A stretch of DNA of 64,000 nt from CAJXZP01 sp963974475 (GTDB taxonomy: Bacteria; Bacteroidota; Bacteroidia; Flavobacteriales_G; Salibacteraceae). The position numbers and the translations under genes were made by a program. This document shows, piece by piece, positions 1-8,759 of the stretch. The stretch covers positions 13,939 to 77,938 of the forward strand of contig CAXBCR010000015.1 of the NCBI GenBank assembly GCA_963974475.1, given 5' to 3'. Positions within the stretch are counted from its first letter, which is position 1, and every line of letters starts with the position of its first letter. The notes beneath the pieces are model-generated. The model searched no databases and was not told where the DNA came from. It was given only the letters and a program-made list of their open reading frames with translations.

Positions 1-271
1 CGAGGATGCGCAATAAACGTGCAGTAGACAAAACCAATGGGTCGCCATCGGCTAAAAAAACTTTTTGAATCTGGTCGGAGTAGGGTTTAAAAGTATCTAT
101 ATCTTTAAAAACATCGGCTTCGTTTCTCGCTTTGAAGCTTTTAGAGGTGTACATTTCACAAAATGAACATTTATTCCATGAACAACCCAAAGTGATTTGG
201 ATAATAAGTGATTTTCCTTCGCTTGGTGGCCGAAACAATGGTTCGTGATACTGTATTGGAAATTGGTACAT
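1..271 (-). CDS. Radical SAM protein, N-terminal part (runs off the window)
   Basis: Reading the minus strand from an ATG at 269-271 gives 90 codons open to the window edge. Residues 30-38 hold the cysteine cluster CSWNKCSFC, a CX4CX2C variant of the radical-SAM iron-sulfur site, preceded by a hydrophobic strand (SLIIQITLG). About 40 residues later comes LADGDPLVLS, a conserved stretch in COG1032-like radical SAM proteins. The substrate cannot be told from this fragment. It is divergent from the cold-shock gene. The longer minus-strand frame over the same bases (97-441) has no such motifs and is a shadow. Confidence 0.8.
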   Translation of the reverse strand, partial: MYQFPIQYHEPLFRPPSEGKSLIIQITLGCSWNKCSFCEMYTSKSFKARNEADVFKDIDTFKPYSDQIQKVFLADGDPLVLSTARLLRIL

Positions 272-416
272 GCTGCAAAAATAATGGTAAAGTTAGTATG
301 GTGTTGCCGACCATAAGAAATAGTCAATAAGTGGGTTACTTCAATTATGCTTTCCAATGGAAAGAAAAAACATCTAGTTAGCCCTTTATAGGTACACGTT
401 GTTTCAATTAAAATAG

Positions 417-424
417 TACATTTG
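417..424 (+). promoter_or_regulatory. Bacteroidota -7 promoter box (TACATTTG)
   Basis: The box TACATTTG matches the TAnnTTTG -7 consensus of the Bacteroidota housekeeping sigma factor. It lies 28 nt before the ATG of the cold-shock gene. A TTG at 399-401 is closer than the usual -33 spacing, so only the -7 box is supported. Confidence 0.55.
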
Positions 425-452
425 CAGCTCACAAAAAACATCAGAAAACCGC

Positions 453-908
453 ATGGCTAAGTCACAAGAAACATTTGGTAAAAAAGAAAGAGAGAAAAAA
501 CGTTTAAAAAAACGTCAAGAAAAGGCAGCCTTAAAAGCAGAACGCAAAAACAATAAGGAAAAAGGACTATCTTTTGAAGACCAAATTGCTTATGTGGATG
601 AATTTGGACAGTTAGTGGATACACCACCAGATCCAGCTAAGAAACTGGAAGTGGACGTAGAAAGTATTGTTATTGGTGCTGCTTCTCGTGAGCCAGCCGA
701 AGAAATTGACCCAGTTCACAAAGGACGAGTGGAGTTCTTTAACGATGCAAAAGGCTATGGTTTCATTAAAGATATGAGCGATGGCGAAAAGTATTTTGTG
801 CACATGAGTGGTACCATTGATTCAATTTCTGAGAATAACATGGTGACATTTGAATTAGAAAAAGGAATGAAAGGTCTGAATGCGGTAAAAGTAAAATTAG
901 ACAAATAG
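453..908 (+). CDS. Cold-shock-domain protein with basic N-terminal extension
   Basis: Protein of 151 residues. Residues about 90-150 form a cold-shock (OB-fold) domain with the two RNA-binding motifs recognisable as KGYGFI and KYFVHMS, so it probably binds single-stranded RNA or DNA in the cytoplasm. The first 40 residues are extremely Lys/Arg/Glu rich and likely helical, and a linker joins them to the domain. Classical Csp proteins are about 70 residues, so this is the long form common in Bacteroidota. It is a single gene with its own -7 box upstream and a strong terminator downstream. The fold is certain; the target RNAs are unknown. Confidence 0.9.
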   Translation: MAKSQETFGKKEREKKRLKKRQEKAALKAERKNNKEKGLSFEDQIAYVDEFGQLVDTPPDPAKKLEVDVESIVIGAASREPAEEIDPVHKGRVEFFNDAKGYGFIKDMSDGEKYFVHMSGTIDSISENNMVTFELEKGMKGLNAVKVKLDK

Positions 909-926
909 ATTTATAATCAATTAGTT

Positions 927-959
927 AAAGCTGTTCTATTCGTGGAACAGCTTTTTTTT
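927..959 (+). terminator. Rho-independent terminator after the cold-shock gene
   Basis: The stem AAAGCTGTTC pairs with GAACAGCTTT around a short loop and is followed by a run of T. It starts 18 nt after the stop codon. Confidence 0.85.
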
Positions 960-1071
960 ATGCCCAATTTTTTTTTTGGTTTAACCTACCCGTCAATAAA
1001 AAACGCTGTTCTAACAAAACGCCTATTCCCTAAATCTAACCTAGGTCATAAATTTAAGTCTCCTTAAGAGG

Positions 1072-1079
1072 TAGTTTTG
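1072..1079 (+). promoter_or_regulatory. Candidate -7 box (TAGTTTTG) directly before yitT-like gene
   Basis: TAGTTTTG fits TAnnTTTG but ends only 4 nt before the ATG at 1084. If used, the transcript would be leaderless or nearly so. No Shine-Dalgarno sequence is visible in this gap. Confidence 0.35.
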
Positions 1080-1083
1080 CAAA

Positions 1084-1971
1084 ATGGTAAACGAAGCTGT
1101 AAGGAAAAAAAATCGCATTGAACTCAAAAATTATAGCCTCATTTTTTTAGGCAGTTTATTATTGGCTATCGGAATGGTAGGCTTTTTGGCTCCAAATAAT
1201 ATTGCCACGGGTGGAACGGCCGGTTTAGCCATTGTTTTGCATCATATTATATCAGTTCCCATTGGTGGGTTAATGTTTTTAATCAACATTCCTTTATTGG
1301 TGGTGAGCGTGAAATATTTGGGTAAATGGTTTGCGTTAAAAACCATAACAGCCATTGGTTTAATTGCCGTTTTTGTGGATGTATTGGCCGAAATGGTTGG
1401 CTTACCCGTATTGAGTACCGACCCATTGCTAGCTACCCTTTATGGCGGAATAGCGGTGGGAGTTGGATTAGGTCTGATATTTAAAGGAGGTGGAAGCGCA
1501 GGTGGCGGAACCATTATTGCTAAAATTGTTACATCTAAATTGGATATGAAAACAGGACAAGTTATTCTAATATTGGATTCTGTAGTGGTGATTTCTGCCG
1601 GATTGGTATTTCAAAGTGTAGAATTAGCGCTATGGAGTATGATTAGCATTTTTGCCGCTTCTAGATTGGTGGATTTGGTGCTTACCGGGCGCCCAACGCA
1701 GAAAATTGTACATATTTCTTCCTATAAAAATTTGGAGCAATTGAGTAAAAGTATCACCGAATTACTGCGGGTTACTGGTACTATTGTGGAAGGACAAGAC
1801 TTGACGATTAGTGAAAACAAGCACATTATTTTTATCACCATCGACCGGAACAGAATTAGCGCTTTAAAAGAATTGGTTTACGATTTTGATGCAGATGCAC
1901 GCATGGTGGTGATGGAAGCGGCTGAGTTGTTGGGTGGGCATCCTGGGAAATTAGGTGTATCCAAAATGTAA
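1084..1971 (+). CDS. YitT family membrane protein (DUF2179)
   Basis: Protein of 295 residues, the usual YitT/YqfU length. About five hydrophobic helices fill residues 17-200, including the glycine-rich segment GGGSAGGGTIIA typical of the family. A soluble C-terminal DUF2179 domain of about 80 residues follows (from VHISSYKNL to the end). The family is an inner-membrane putative transporter with no settled substrate. The start is constrained because the next Met is already inside the first helix. It stands alone between the cold-shock terminator and a convergent lipoprotein gene. Confidence 0.88.
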   Translation: MVNEAVRKKNRIELKNYSLIFLGSLLLAIGMVGFLAPNNIATGGTAGLAIVLHHIISVPIGGLMFLINIPLLVVSVKYLGKWFALKTITAIGLIAVFVDVLAEMVGLPVLSTDPLLATLYGGIAVGVGLGLIFKGGGSAGGGTIIAKIVTSKLDMKTGQVILILDSVVVISAGLVFQSVELALWSMISIFAASRLVDLVLTGRPTQKIVHISSYKNLEQLSKSITELLRVTGTIVEGQDLTISENKHIIFITIDRNRISALKELVYDFDADARMVVMEAAELLGGHPGKLGVSKM

Positions 1972-2027
1972 TATGTTTAAGGGCATGTAAATGATATTTA
2001 TTTCAGGTAGTGTAATGAATTAAGACA

Positions 2028-2063
2028 ATAAAAAAGGCTCTGTAACAGATAGATACAGAGCCT
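2028..2063 (-). terminator. Terminator for the PKD lipoprotein gene
   Basis: AGGCTCTGTA (2035-2044) pairs with TACAGAGCCT (2054-2063). The A-run at 2030-2035 becomes the T-tract on the minus strand, so it ends transcription of the minus-strand gene at 2125-2850. Confidence 0.8.
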
Positions 2064-2124
2064 AGTTCAAAATTGTTAAATGAATTGATTACAAAAATAT
2101 TTCAATCCTACAAAATGGCTGTTA

Positions 2125-2850
2125 TTAGTAAACCCAGCTTACGTTTAAAACAAACGAATAATCACCAAAGCTAATTGTCATATCTTTCACTCCAGGAACA
2201 TGAAATGCAGTCGGTGAAAATTCAATTCCACCCATATAATCATTGCTAGTTAGGGCATCCCAATCGTAAAAAACAACACTTAGTCTGTCGTTTAAATTTC
2301 CAATAGTTACAGGTAGACCAGAATCATTTCCATATACAAATGAACCGCCTGGGGCGCAATTTTCGTAATAGATAGTGCTTGTATAAATGGTATTGGAATT
2401 TTGAATTATTACTGGGTAAATATCTGGATAAGTACTGTTATCCCATGCAGCTCCAGCATTTGTAGCAGGCCATTTGGTAAGTGTTATGGAATTAATAATC
2501 AGATTTACTGGAATTTTGTCATTCACGGTAACCGTTTTAGATACAGAATCTCCAACTCCATCACTATTTTTTGCTGTTAGCTTAATTGTGTAAGTACCAG
2601 AACTTGTATAGGAATGGGTGGGCTCACTTAAAGTCGAGCTACTTCCATCACCAAAATCCCAACTATAACTGGATGAATTATTAGAACAGTTACTAAAAGT
2701 AACAGTTCCATTTACATCAACAGAGGTTGGTGTAACATTAAAACAAGCTTCACCAGAAGCAAGTGTATTTGTGGCGTCTTTTTTACAGCTTGACACAGAA
2801 ATTATTCCAGCCAAAGCAACGAATAAAGTAAAATTTTTGAAGGTTTTCAT
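2125..2850 (-). CDS. PKD-domain lipoprotein
   Basis: Protein of 241 residues. It starts with a lipoprotein signal ending in the lipobox VSSC (Cys about 22), so it should be lipidated and exported. Residues about 35-110 are one PKD domain with the signature YSWDFGDGSSSTLSEPTHSYTSSGTYTI, a beta-sandwich used for surface adhesion or presentation. The C-terminal 120 residues look like an all-beta domain of unknown family. It has its own terminator and no operon partner. The function beyond a surface-exposed binding protein is unknown. Confidence 0.85.
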   Translation of the reverse strand: MKTFKNFTLFVALAGIISVSSCKKDATNTLASGEACFNVTPTSVDVNGTVTFSNCSNNSSSYSWDFGDGSSSTLSEPTHSYTSSGTYTIKLTAKNSDGVGDSVSKTVTVNDKIPVNLIINSITLTKWPATNAGAAWDNSTYPDIYPVIIQNSNTIYTSTIYYENCAPGGSFVYGNDSGLPVTIGNLNDRLSVVFYDWDALTSNDYMGGIEFSPTAFHVPGVKDMTISFGDYSFVLNVSWVY

Positions 2851-2966
2851 ACTAAATTAAATTTGAATTATAAGTTATGTTTTTTTTGTCATTGCAAGTT
2901 TAATCTATTTAATACCTTTTTCCAATAGGGAGTACCTCACGCTTTACATTTATTTGAAAAATCAAT

Positions 2967-3004
2967 AAAAAAATGCCCATTTGATTTTGCAAATAGGCAT
3001 TTTT
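2967..3004 (-). terminator. Terminator for the VWA protein gene
   Basis: AAATGCC...CATTTG pairs with CAAAT...GGCATTT around a short loop. The flanking A-run gives a T-tract on the minus strand just past the stop at 3026. Confidence 0.75.
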
Positions 3005-3025
3005 CAATTAATGTAAATTCTCCAT

Positions 3026-5065
3026 CTACAATACCGCTACCATTTCAACCAATCGAATAAACTCAGAACGTGTGCCATCCTCATCTTTACCTTTAGATTC
3101 CTTGGCTAGGTCTATTACGGAGTTGTAACCCATTTTTCCTTTGTATTTTGAATCGCGTAATAGCATTCCAAAAGAGGCTACAGATGCCGAAAAACGGCAG
3201 TTTTCTGAAGCATTTTCAAGGGGTACTTGGGTATCATATAGCACTTTTGAAATCAACTTTGACTTTTTACCCGTAGGTTCTTTGTACCTAAATTTAACGG
3301 TTAGAATTTCGTGTGCCAAATCCACCATTTGCGCAGGGGCTGGGTCTAGACTTGGGTTTTGATATTTTAGCGCATCAATATCAAATACGTCTTCTTCCGA
3401 ATTTGCTGGAATAATTTCATACAGCATCGTCACCGTATGTCCCGAGCCAATTTCACCCGCATCTTTGGTATCATCATTAAAATCTTCATCTTTTAATTTT
3501 CGGTTCACGTAACCAATCAATCGGTAACCCTTTACATGTGCAGGGTTGAATTCCACTTGTACCTTCACATCTTTAGCAATGGTGATCAGCGTTCCGCCTA
3601 ATTCGGATACAAAAACCTTTTTGGCTTCCAGCGCATTGTCAATGTAATTGTAGTTGCCGTTTCCTTTGTCAGCCAATTGTTCCATGGTCGCATCGCGCAA
3701 ATTTCCGGTACCAAAACCCAATACAGATAAAAATATATCATCATTTCGTTTGCTTTCTATTAAAGAAACCAAATCTGAATGCCTGGATACACCAACATTA
3801 AAATCGCCATCGGTGGCTAAAATGATACGGTTATTTCCTTTGGTAATGAAATTGGCTTTGGCTACTTGATAGGCTAGATTTATTCCCGCTCCGCCTGCCG
3901 TAGAACCTCCAGCCGTTAATTGACTGATAGACGCTAAAATGGTTTCTTTATCCGCACCTGAAGTAGAAGGTAGCACCAATCCGGCAGCGCCTGCATACAC
4001 CACAATGGCTACACGGTCTTCTTTTCGTAACTGGTTAACCAGCAGGTTCATTCCGGTTTTGAGTAAATCCAATTTATCGACAGAATTCATGGAGCCCGAA
4101 ACATCAATTAAAAACACGAGGTTATTGCTTGGTGCGTTTTCCATTTCAATCTCCTTGCCTTGAATTCCAATATGCACTAATTTATGATTTTTATCCCATG
4201 GACAATCGGTATATTCGGAGGTAATTGAAAACGGTTGACCTTCTTCAGGTTGTGGATAATCGTAGCTAAAATAATTCACCATTTCTTCAATACGCACCGC
4301 ATCCGCAGGCGGAAGTTGCCCTTGGGTAATAAACCGCCTCACGTTGGTATAAGAGGCATGGTCCACATCCACGCTAAATGTAGATAGTGGATTTTGACTC
4401 ACTTTTTTAAAGCGGTTATCTTCAAAAGCACTGTATTCTTCCGTTTGAATATTAGGCGTTCTTGGGTTATAATACCTTGAACCCGGAAGATTGGAAGAAC
4501 CTAAAACCTTCATTCCGTCAATGTAATAGTAATTGGATTCACTCCGTGCTCCTCTAATATTTAGCATGTTACTTCCATCATCCGTACTATACACACCAGC
4601 GGTATTTTTTGCAACCCCCGGAGCGCTACGGTAGGCCATGTTAGAAAAATCCTCCTCAGATACCGTGGTTTTTACTACGGTATTGCCTTTGTCAATGATT
4701 TTGTTCTTGTATCGGGTCATCACAAACTCTTTCATTTCAATACATGATGAATTCATTTTCACATCCGCAAATTTGGTTTCGTTTTTCAAAATGATAATTC
4801 CACTAATTTTAATGGGTTGGAAACCAACGGAACTTACGCCCAGGTCGTAAGTCCCAGGGATTACGTTGGTGAACGTAAAATTACCATCAAAATCGCTTTG
4901 AGCGGCCATCACTTGTACGGTGTCTTGAAAAAGAATCAAGTTTACAAATGGTAAAGGTTCTAACCGCTCATGGTCGGTGACTTTGCCTTGTATGCTACCC
5001 GTTGATTGGGCATTTATGGAAAGTATGGATAATAGGGTGGCGGCAATTATAAATAATCGTTTCAT
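3026..5065 (-). CDS. Secreted von Willebrand factor A protein with carboxypeptidase-regulatory and plug-like N-terminus
   Basis: Protein of 679 residues with a signal peptide (first 19 residues, ending INAQS). Domains in order: CarboxypepD-regulatory-like (about 24-105); a TonB-receptor plug-like stretch (about 125-190, with LNIRGARSESNYYYIDG); the VWA N-terminal domain found in YfbK-type proteins (about 215-280); a VWA domain with the metal-binding MIDAS motif DVSGSMN near residue 323; and a C-terminal DUF3520-like domain. Secreted or outer-membrane-associated by inference. YfbK proteins are widespread, but the carboxypeptidase plus plug-like module in front is the SusC-type arrangement and is unusual. 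The ligand is unknown. Confidence 0.85.
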   Translation of the reverse strand: MKRLFIIAATLLSILSINAQSTGSIQGKVTDHERLEPLPFVNLILFQDTVQVMAAQSDFDGNFTFTNVIPGTYDLGVSSVGFQPIKISGIIILKNETKFADVKMNSSCIEMKEFVMTRYKNKIIDKGNTVVKTTVSEEDFSNMAYRSAPGVAKNTAGVYSTDDGSNMLNIRGARSESNYYYIDGMKVLGSSNLPGSRYYNPRTPNIQTEEYSAFEDNRFKKVSQNPLSTFSVDVDHASYTNVRRFITQGQLPPADAVRIEEMVNYFSYDYPQPEEGQPFSITSEYTDCPWDKNHKLVHIGIQGKEIEMENAPSNNLVFLIDVSGSMNSVDKLDLLKTGMNLLVNQLRKEDRVAIVVYAGAAGLVLPSTSGADKETILASISQLTAGGSTAGGAGINLAYQVAKANFITKGNNRIILATDGDFNVGVSRHSDLVSLIESKRNDDIFLSVLGFGTGNLRDATMEQLADKGNGNYNYIDNALEAKKVFVSELGGTLITIAKDVKVQVEFNPAHVKGYRLIGYVNRKLKDEDFNDDTKDAGEIGSGHTVTMLYEIIPANSEEDVFDIDALKYQNPSLDPAPAQMVDLAHEILTVKFRYKEPTGKKSKLISKVLYDTQVPLENASENCRFSASVASFGMLLRDSKYKGKMGYNSVIDLAKESKGKDEDGTRSEFIRLVEMVAVL

Positions 5066-5261
5066 AGCTCGGTTTTTTAAAATGAATACTAATGGGGACC
5101 CTCAACTTTAAACACGAGAAATAATTGAAGTAGGTTAGGTTAAGACGATTTGAGATAGAAAATAATGTTGCTAATTTAAGTTTAGGTAATGAGAGTTAAT
5201 CTATTGTAAATTATATTATTAACATAATTAATTATATAAGGTAACAAAATTTATCGACAAG

Positions 5262-5828
5262 CTATTTTAGGCGAATCGTATGCTCGTTTACAATGGTAAA
5301 ATGCCCTTTTATTTCTTTGTTATTTTGTAAAACTTGGTCCATTATCTCCTTTTTATCGGTACCGAAAATCAGGTTTACTTGGTCCATATAACGGTAAGTA
5401 GAATCATTGATATACGATAAATTACTTTCTTGCTCGTCACCGGGGCCCAAATACAAATCGCGCGAAAGCCACATGGTAAAACTATAATCGGCCGGTACGA
5501 GTGAGTCGGACAATACTTTCAGTAACTCAAATTCCACACTTGAACCATCCATAGGCGGTTGCGCTAGCGTGGTTTCTTTTAATCGAAGTAGATATTGATG
5601 TCCCCATTTAAAATCAAATCCATTCAAATATTCTACCCAACAATCGGGAGATGAAAGTACCATAACTTTAGAAAAGGCGCCATTTGTTACCGATTTATAG
5701 GGATTAATGGTGACTTCAATGATTCTAGATTTATCTTGATTATTAGCTTGTTTTACAGCTTTTTCTGTAAACGAATCAAGAGTAAACAATGAAAATAAAA
5801 CGAAAATTGGTGCGAAAATAACTGCCAT
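5262..5828 (-). CDS. Exported protein with DUF4377-like domain
   Basis: I choose the ATG at 5826-5828; a longer frame would need a TTG 33 nt upstream. The protein then starts with one hydrophobic segment (MAVIFAPIFVLFSLFTL), a signal peptide or anchor. Residues about 60-110 carry the DUF4377 pattern: a Cys, then YLNGFDFKWGHQYLLRL and QPPMDGSSVEFELLKVLS. DUF4377 occurs in small secreted bacterial proteins and has no known activity. The candidate box TACCTTTG lies only 3 nt upstream of this ATG, so either the transcript is leaderless or the box is coincidental. The rest of the protein resembles nothing I recognise. Confidence 0.6.
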   Translation of the reverse strand: MAVIFAPIFVLFSLFTLDSFTEKAVKQANNQDKSRIIEVTINPYKSVTNGAFSKVMVLSSPDCWVEYLNGFDFKWGHQYLLRLKETTLAQPPMDGSSVEFELLKVLSDSLVPADYSFTMWLSRDLYLGPGDEQESNLSYINDSTYRYMDQVNLIFGTDKKEIMDQVLQNNKEIKGHFTIVNEHTIRLK

Positions 5829-5880
5829 GCCCAAAGGTATTTTAATAATTGCTTCGCACAATACAATTTACCATCTAGAA

Positions 5881-7566
5881 TTAAAAAGGGGCAGGCACTT
5901 CAAATGTAACTTCTTGGTTCGTAACAGGATGCGTAAATTGGATACATCCTGCATGTAGATGTAATCTATCCGCTTTTATTCCGTACAAAGAATCGCCTAC
6001 AATGGGCATATTTAAACCATCTTTATGAGCCGCATGAACCCTCAATTGGTGCGTTCTACCCGTTACAGGGTGAAAGTACACGCGCGTTTGATTATTAGCG
6101 ATGGAAATGATCTCAAAATGCGTACGAGCGCTTTTTCCATGTTCGTGACACACTAATTGAAATGGTCGGTTATCCAAATCCACCCGAAGAGGCAAGTCAA
6201 TTGTGCCTTTTTCAATAGTTAAAACCCCATCTAATACGGCCTCATAGCGTTTTTTGATGGTACGCTTTATAAATTGTTTCTGCAACGATTTATGAATGTC
6301 TAATGTTTTAGCAATCAGCATAATTCCAGAAGTAGGCATGTCTAATCGATGCACAATTAGTGGTCCGGTAGCATTTGGAAATTGCCGTTTTAATCGGGTA
6401 GATACACTGTCGGTCACCGCTTTACCAGGTACGGATAGCAACCCCGATGGTTTGTTGACAACCAAAATATGCGCATCTTCATACACTGTTTCGATTTGCA
6501 GACTCGCTTCTGGTTGCATTTGCATAGGGTTAGGGTCAACAGTTAATCCTTGCAGCATGTGCCCCAAAATAGGTTGACATTTACCTGTGCACGCAGGATA
6601 ATAGTTTTTATGCTTTTTAATTTCTGATTTGGGTGATTGTCCCCACCAAAACTCGGCCATGCAAAGGGGCTTGTAACCCATTTTAAATGCATATTGAAGC
6701 AACTTCGGAGCAGCACAATCGCCCGCACCTGCAGGAGGTAGGTGAATACCCAATTGCTCAAAAATTTGCATCAGGTCCAAGGTTTCTCCGTTTGCATTCA
6801 AGAATTGGTAATGTTCAAATATTTGCTGTTGCAAGCCGATGGAGCCTTGTTTTCTGGCCTTTTTTAATTCTTCGTATTCTTGGTAGAACGCCTGGGTTTC
6901 TTGGGTGGCCAATGCTACTTTTTCTTCCCAATGCTGGGCTAAATGTTTGATGTAGAATTTTTTCTGAACGCTCTCAGCACTCAATTTCGCATTAAACACC
7001 TCAAATTCGACTTCAGATAGGCGCTCTTTTTGAGTCTTTCGTAAGGCCAATCGAATTGCTTTGTCATTTTGTAACCGAGTTCGTTCATTATCTAAATCTG
7101 TTTCCGCACGTTTCTTTAAAATATCCAGTTCTATCTGTTTGGATTCAAATGCTGGGTGCTTTTCAATTTCCTGAATACGAGCCGTTATTGCATTTATTTT
7201 TTGCATCCCTACTTCAAAAAAATTATTACCCGGCAGCAAGTCATAAATATGAGGAACATAACCCGCTGGCTTTGGCGTATTGGCCAATTTACCAGAAAAA
7301 CCTTTTAGAAAACCAATGGTTCCATTTGGTTTTTGAACCACTAAAACTCCAAACATTTTACCTGAATTTACTTGGCGCGATTCCGTTAGTCCAAAATCGT
7401 GTTTCCAATCCGGTTTATTTTCCAATTCAGTTTGTAATTGTTGCGCAGCTAACACGCTCAATTCATGTGGTTCATAGTAAAATGGAAAGGTGAAGGAAGT
7501 GGGGGTGGCAATAGACGAAATATCCTTTGCAAATTTTGTGAAACACGTATCTATTAGATCATTCAT
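5881..7566 (-). CDS. RluA-family RNA pseudouridine synthase, long form
   Basis: Protein of 561 residues. The C-terminal 220 residues are an RluA-type pseudouridine synthase: NKPSGLLSVPGK, then the catalytic-Asp motif HRLDMPTSG near residue 405, then GRTHQLRVH. The enzyme isomerises uridine to pseudouridine in rRNA or tRNA. The N-terminal 340 residues are an extra region with a charged coiled coil (about 150-240) and two Cys-containing segments. Large RluA proteins of this shape are common in Bacteroidota and gammaproteobacteria; the target position is not predictable here. The ATG is preceded by an AT-rich gap of about 60 nt. Confidence 0.88.
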   Translation of the reverse strand: MNDLIDTCFTKFAKDISSIATPTSFTFPFYYEPHELSVLAAQQLQTELENKPDWKHDFGLTESRQVNSGKMFGVLVVQKPNGTIGFLKGFSGKLANTPKPAGYVPHIYDLLPGNNFFEVGMQKINAITARIQEIEKHPAFESKQIELDILKKRAETDLDNERTRLQNDKAIRLALRKTQKERLSEVEFEVFNAKLSAESVQKKFYIKHLAQHWEEKVALATQETQAFYQEYEELKKARKQGSIGLQQQIFEHYQFLNANGETLDLMQIFEQLGIHLPPAGAGDCAAPKLLQYAFKMGYKPLCMAEFWWGQSPKSEIKKHKNYYPACTGKCQPILGHMLQGLTVDPNPMQMQPEASLQIETVYEDAHILVVNKPSGLLSVPGKAVTDSVSTRLKRQFPNATGPLIVHRLDMPTSGIMLIAKTLDIHKSLQKQFIKRTIKKRYEAVLDGVLTIEKGTIDLPLRVDLDNRPFQLVCHEHGKSARTHFEIISIANNQTRVYFHPVTGRTHQLRVHAAHKDGLNMPIVGDSLYGIKADRLHLHAGCIQFTHPVTNQEVTFEVPAPF

Positions 7567-7628
7567 GAATGCTACCTAGCTGAGCGGCAAACGTATTATA
7601 AAAATCAAGAAAGGAACGGTTAATATGC

Positions 7629-8630
7629 CTACGATTTGGGGTGATTTTGTTCATTTTCCATAAACCATTGGGCAAATTCATCCAGCGCCTCGGCCGAAGT
7701 CGCTTTGGGTTGGTAGCCCAAGTATTTCTTAGCTTTGGAGATGTCTAAAGTGAAATTCATGGCTAAAATACCGATGCTGTACACGGTTAATGCAGGTTCT
7801 TTTTGGGTAGTGAGACGCGATACCCATTCTAATACCCGCGCTATATTCACAGCCACGCTAAATGGAATTTTCTTTTGCGGCATTTCTCGTTTCACTTTAG
7901 GTAATAGGTACGCAATGCTATCCCAAAGTTTTACTGGGCTTCCATTGGTAATGTTGTACGTTTTGTTGATTCCTTTTTCTCCTACACTTAATCCCAATAA
8001 AATGGCATCCACCACATTGGATACAGCGGTTAAGTCTACTGAATTTTGCCCGTTTCCGATTACTTTTAATTTCCCCTCATCGCACGCACGTATTAATCTC
8101 GGCATAATCACCGTATCGCCACGCCCAGTTAGTGCTCTTGGGCGTAGAATTACATACGAAATCCCAGATTTTTCTAGCGCTATTTCTGCATTTCGCTTGG
8201 TGGAGCAGTAGTGGTTGATAAATGGATTGGGTAACGGGTCGGATTCTTTAATTTGAAATTTGTCGCGTAATTCAAAGTATAAACTTGGGGTAGAAATAAA
8301 TACAAACCGTTTAATATTCGCATCCTTAGCCGCTTTGATGAGCAGTTGTTGTGGAATTAAATTGGCTTGAATAAATTCTTTTTCGGTACCCCAAGGGGAA
8401 GATAATCCAGCCGCATGAATAATGAAATCCACATCCGTAACTAATTTATTTACAAAGTTTTCATCCGATAAATCGCCTAGAATGTAGATTGCTTTTGGGT
8501 GCTCCACATAATGCGTGGCTTTGATGCTACGCCCCGTTGCAATAATGGAAGTTACCTCCTCTAAATCTACTAATTTTTCTAAGGTTCGCCAGCCCAAAAA
8601 GCCGGTCGCCCCGGTAAGGAGAATTTTCAT
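7629..8630 (-). CDS. NAD(P)-dependent epimerase/dehydratase (SDR family)
   Basis: Protein of 333 residues, extended SDR. The cofactor motif GATGFLG sits at residues 7-13, and the active-site pair appears as YCSTKRNAE (Tyr-x3-Lys) near 142. It resembles 3-beta-hydroxysteroid dehydrogenase-like or OleD-like oxidoreductases. The C-terminal part contains a short hydrophobic helix region. The neighbours (pseudouridine synthase, thioredoxin) give no pathway clue. The family is firm, the substrate unknown. Confidence 0.85.
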   Translation of the reverse strand: MKILLTGATGFLGWRTLEKLVDLEEVTSIIATGRSIKATHYVEHPKAIYILGDLSDENFVNKLVTDVDFIIHAAGLSSPWGTEKEFIQANLIPQQLLIKAAKDANIKRFVFISTPSLYFELRDKFQIKESDPLPNPFINHYCSTKRNAEIALEKSGISYVILRPRALTGRGDTVIMPRLIRACDEGKLKVIGNGQNSVDLTAVSNVVDAILLGLSVGEKGINKTYNITNGSPVKLWDSIAYLLPKVKREMPQKKIPFSVAVNIARVLEWVSRLTTQKEPALTVYSIGILAMNFTLDISKAKKYLGYQPKATSAEALDEFAQWFMENEQNHPKS

Positions 8631-8733
8631 TGGGCGAATATAAATGAATCTTGTCGCAAGTGGTACGGCAAGGGCAAGATGAAAAACTATGGAAATGTAA
8701 GCGCTAATACAAATGGATAACGGTTGCTATATG

Positions 8734-8741
8734 TACGTTTG
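8734..8741 (+). promoter_or_regulatory. -7 promoter box (TACGTTTG) of the thioredoxin gene
   Basis: TACGTTTG matches TAnnTTTG and lies 18 nt before the ATG at 8760. It falls inside the longer TTG-started frame (8724), which argues that the real start is 8760. Confidence 0.5.
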
Positions 8742-8759
8742 CAATTCAATAACAAACCA

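Noticed and set aside
97..441. Open frame of 114 residues on the minus strand at the window start
   Set aside because: It overlaps the radical-SAM N-terminus in another frame, has no family signal, and the radical-SAM frame carries the real cysteine motif.
5862..5880. Upstream start for the DUF4377-like protein using TTG (to 5861)
   Set aside because: It would add 11 residues before the hydrophobic signal; the ATG at 5828 gives a normal signal peptide.
7056..7493. 145-residue plus-strand frame across the pseudouridine synthase gene
   Set aside because: Shadow of the minus-strand gene; no family, no ribosome site, and the sense gene is well supported.
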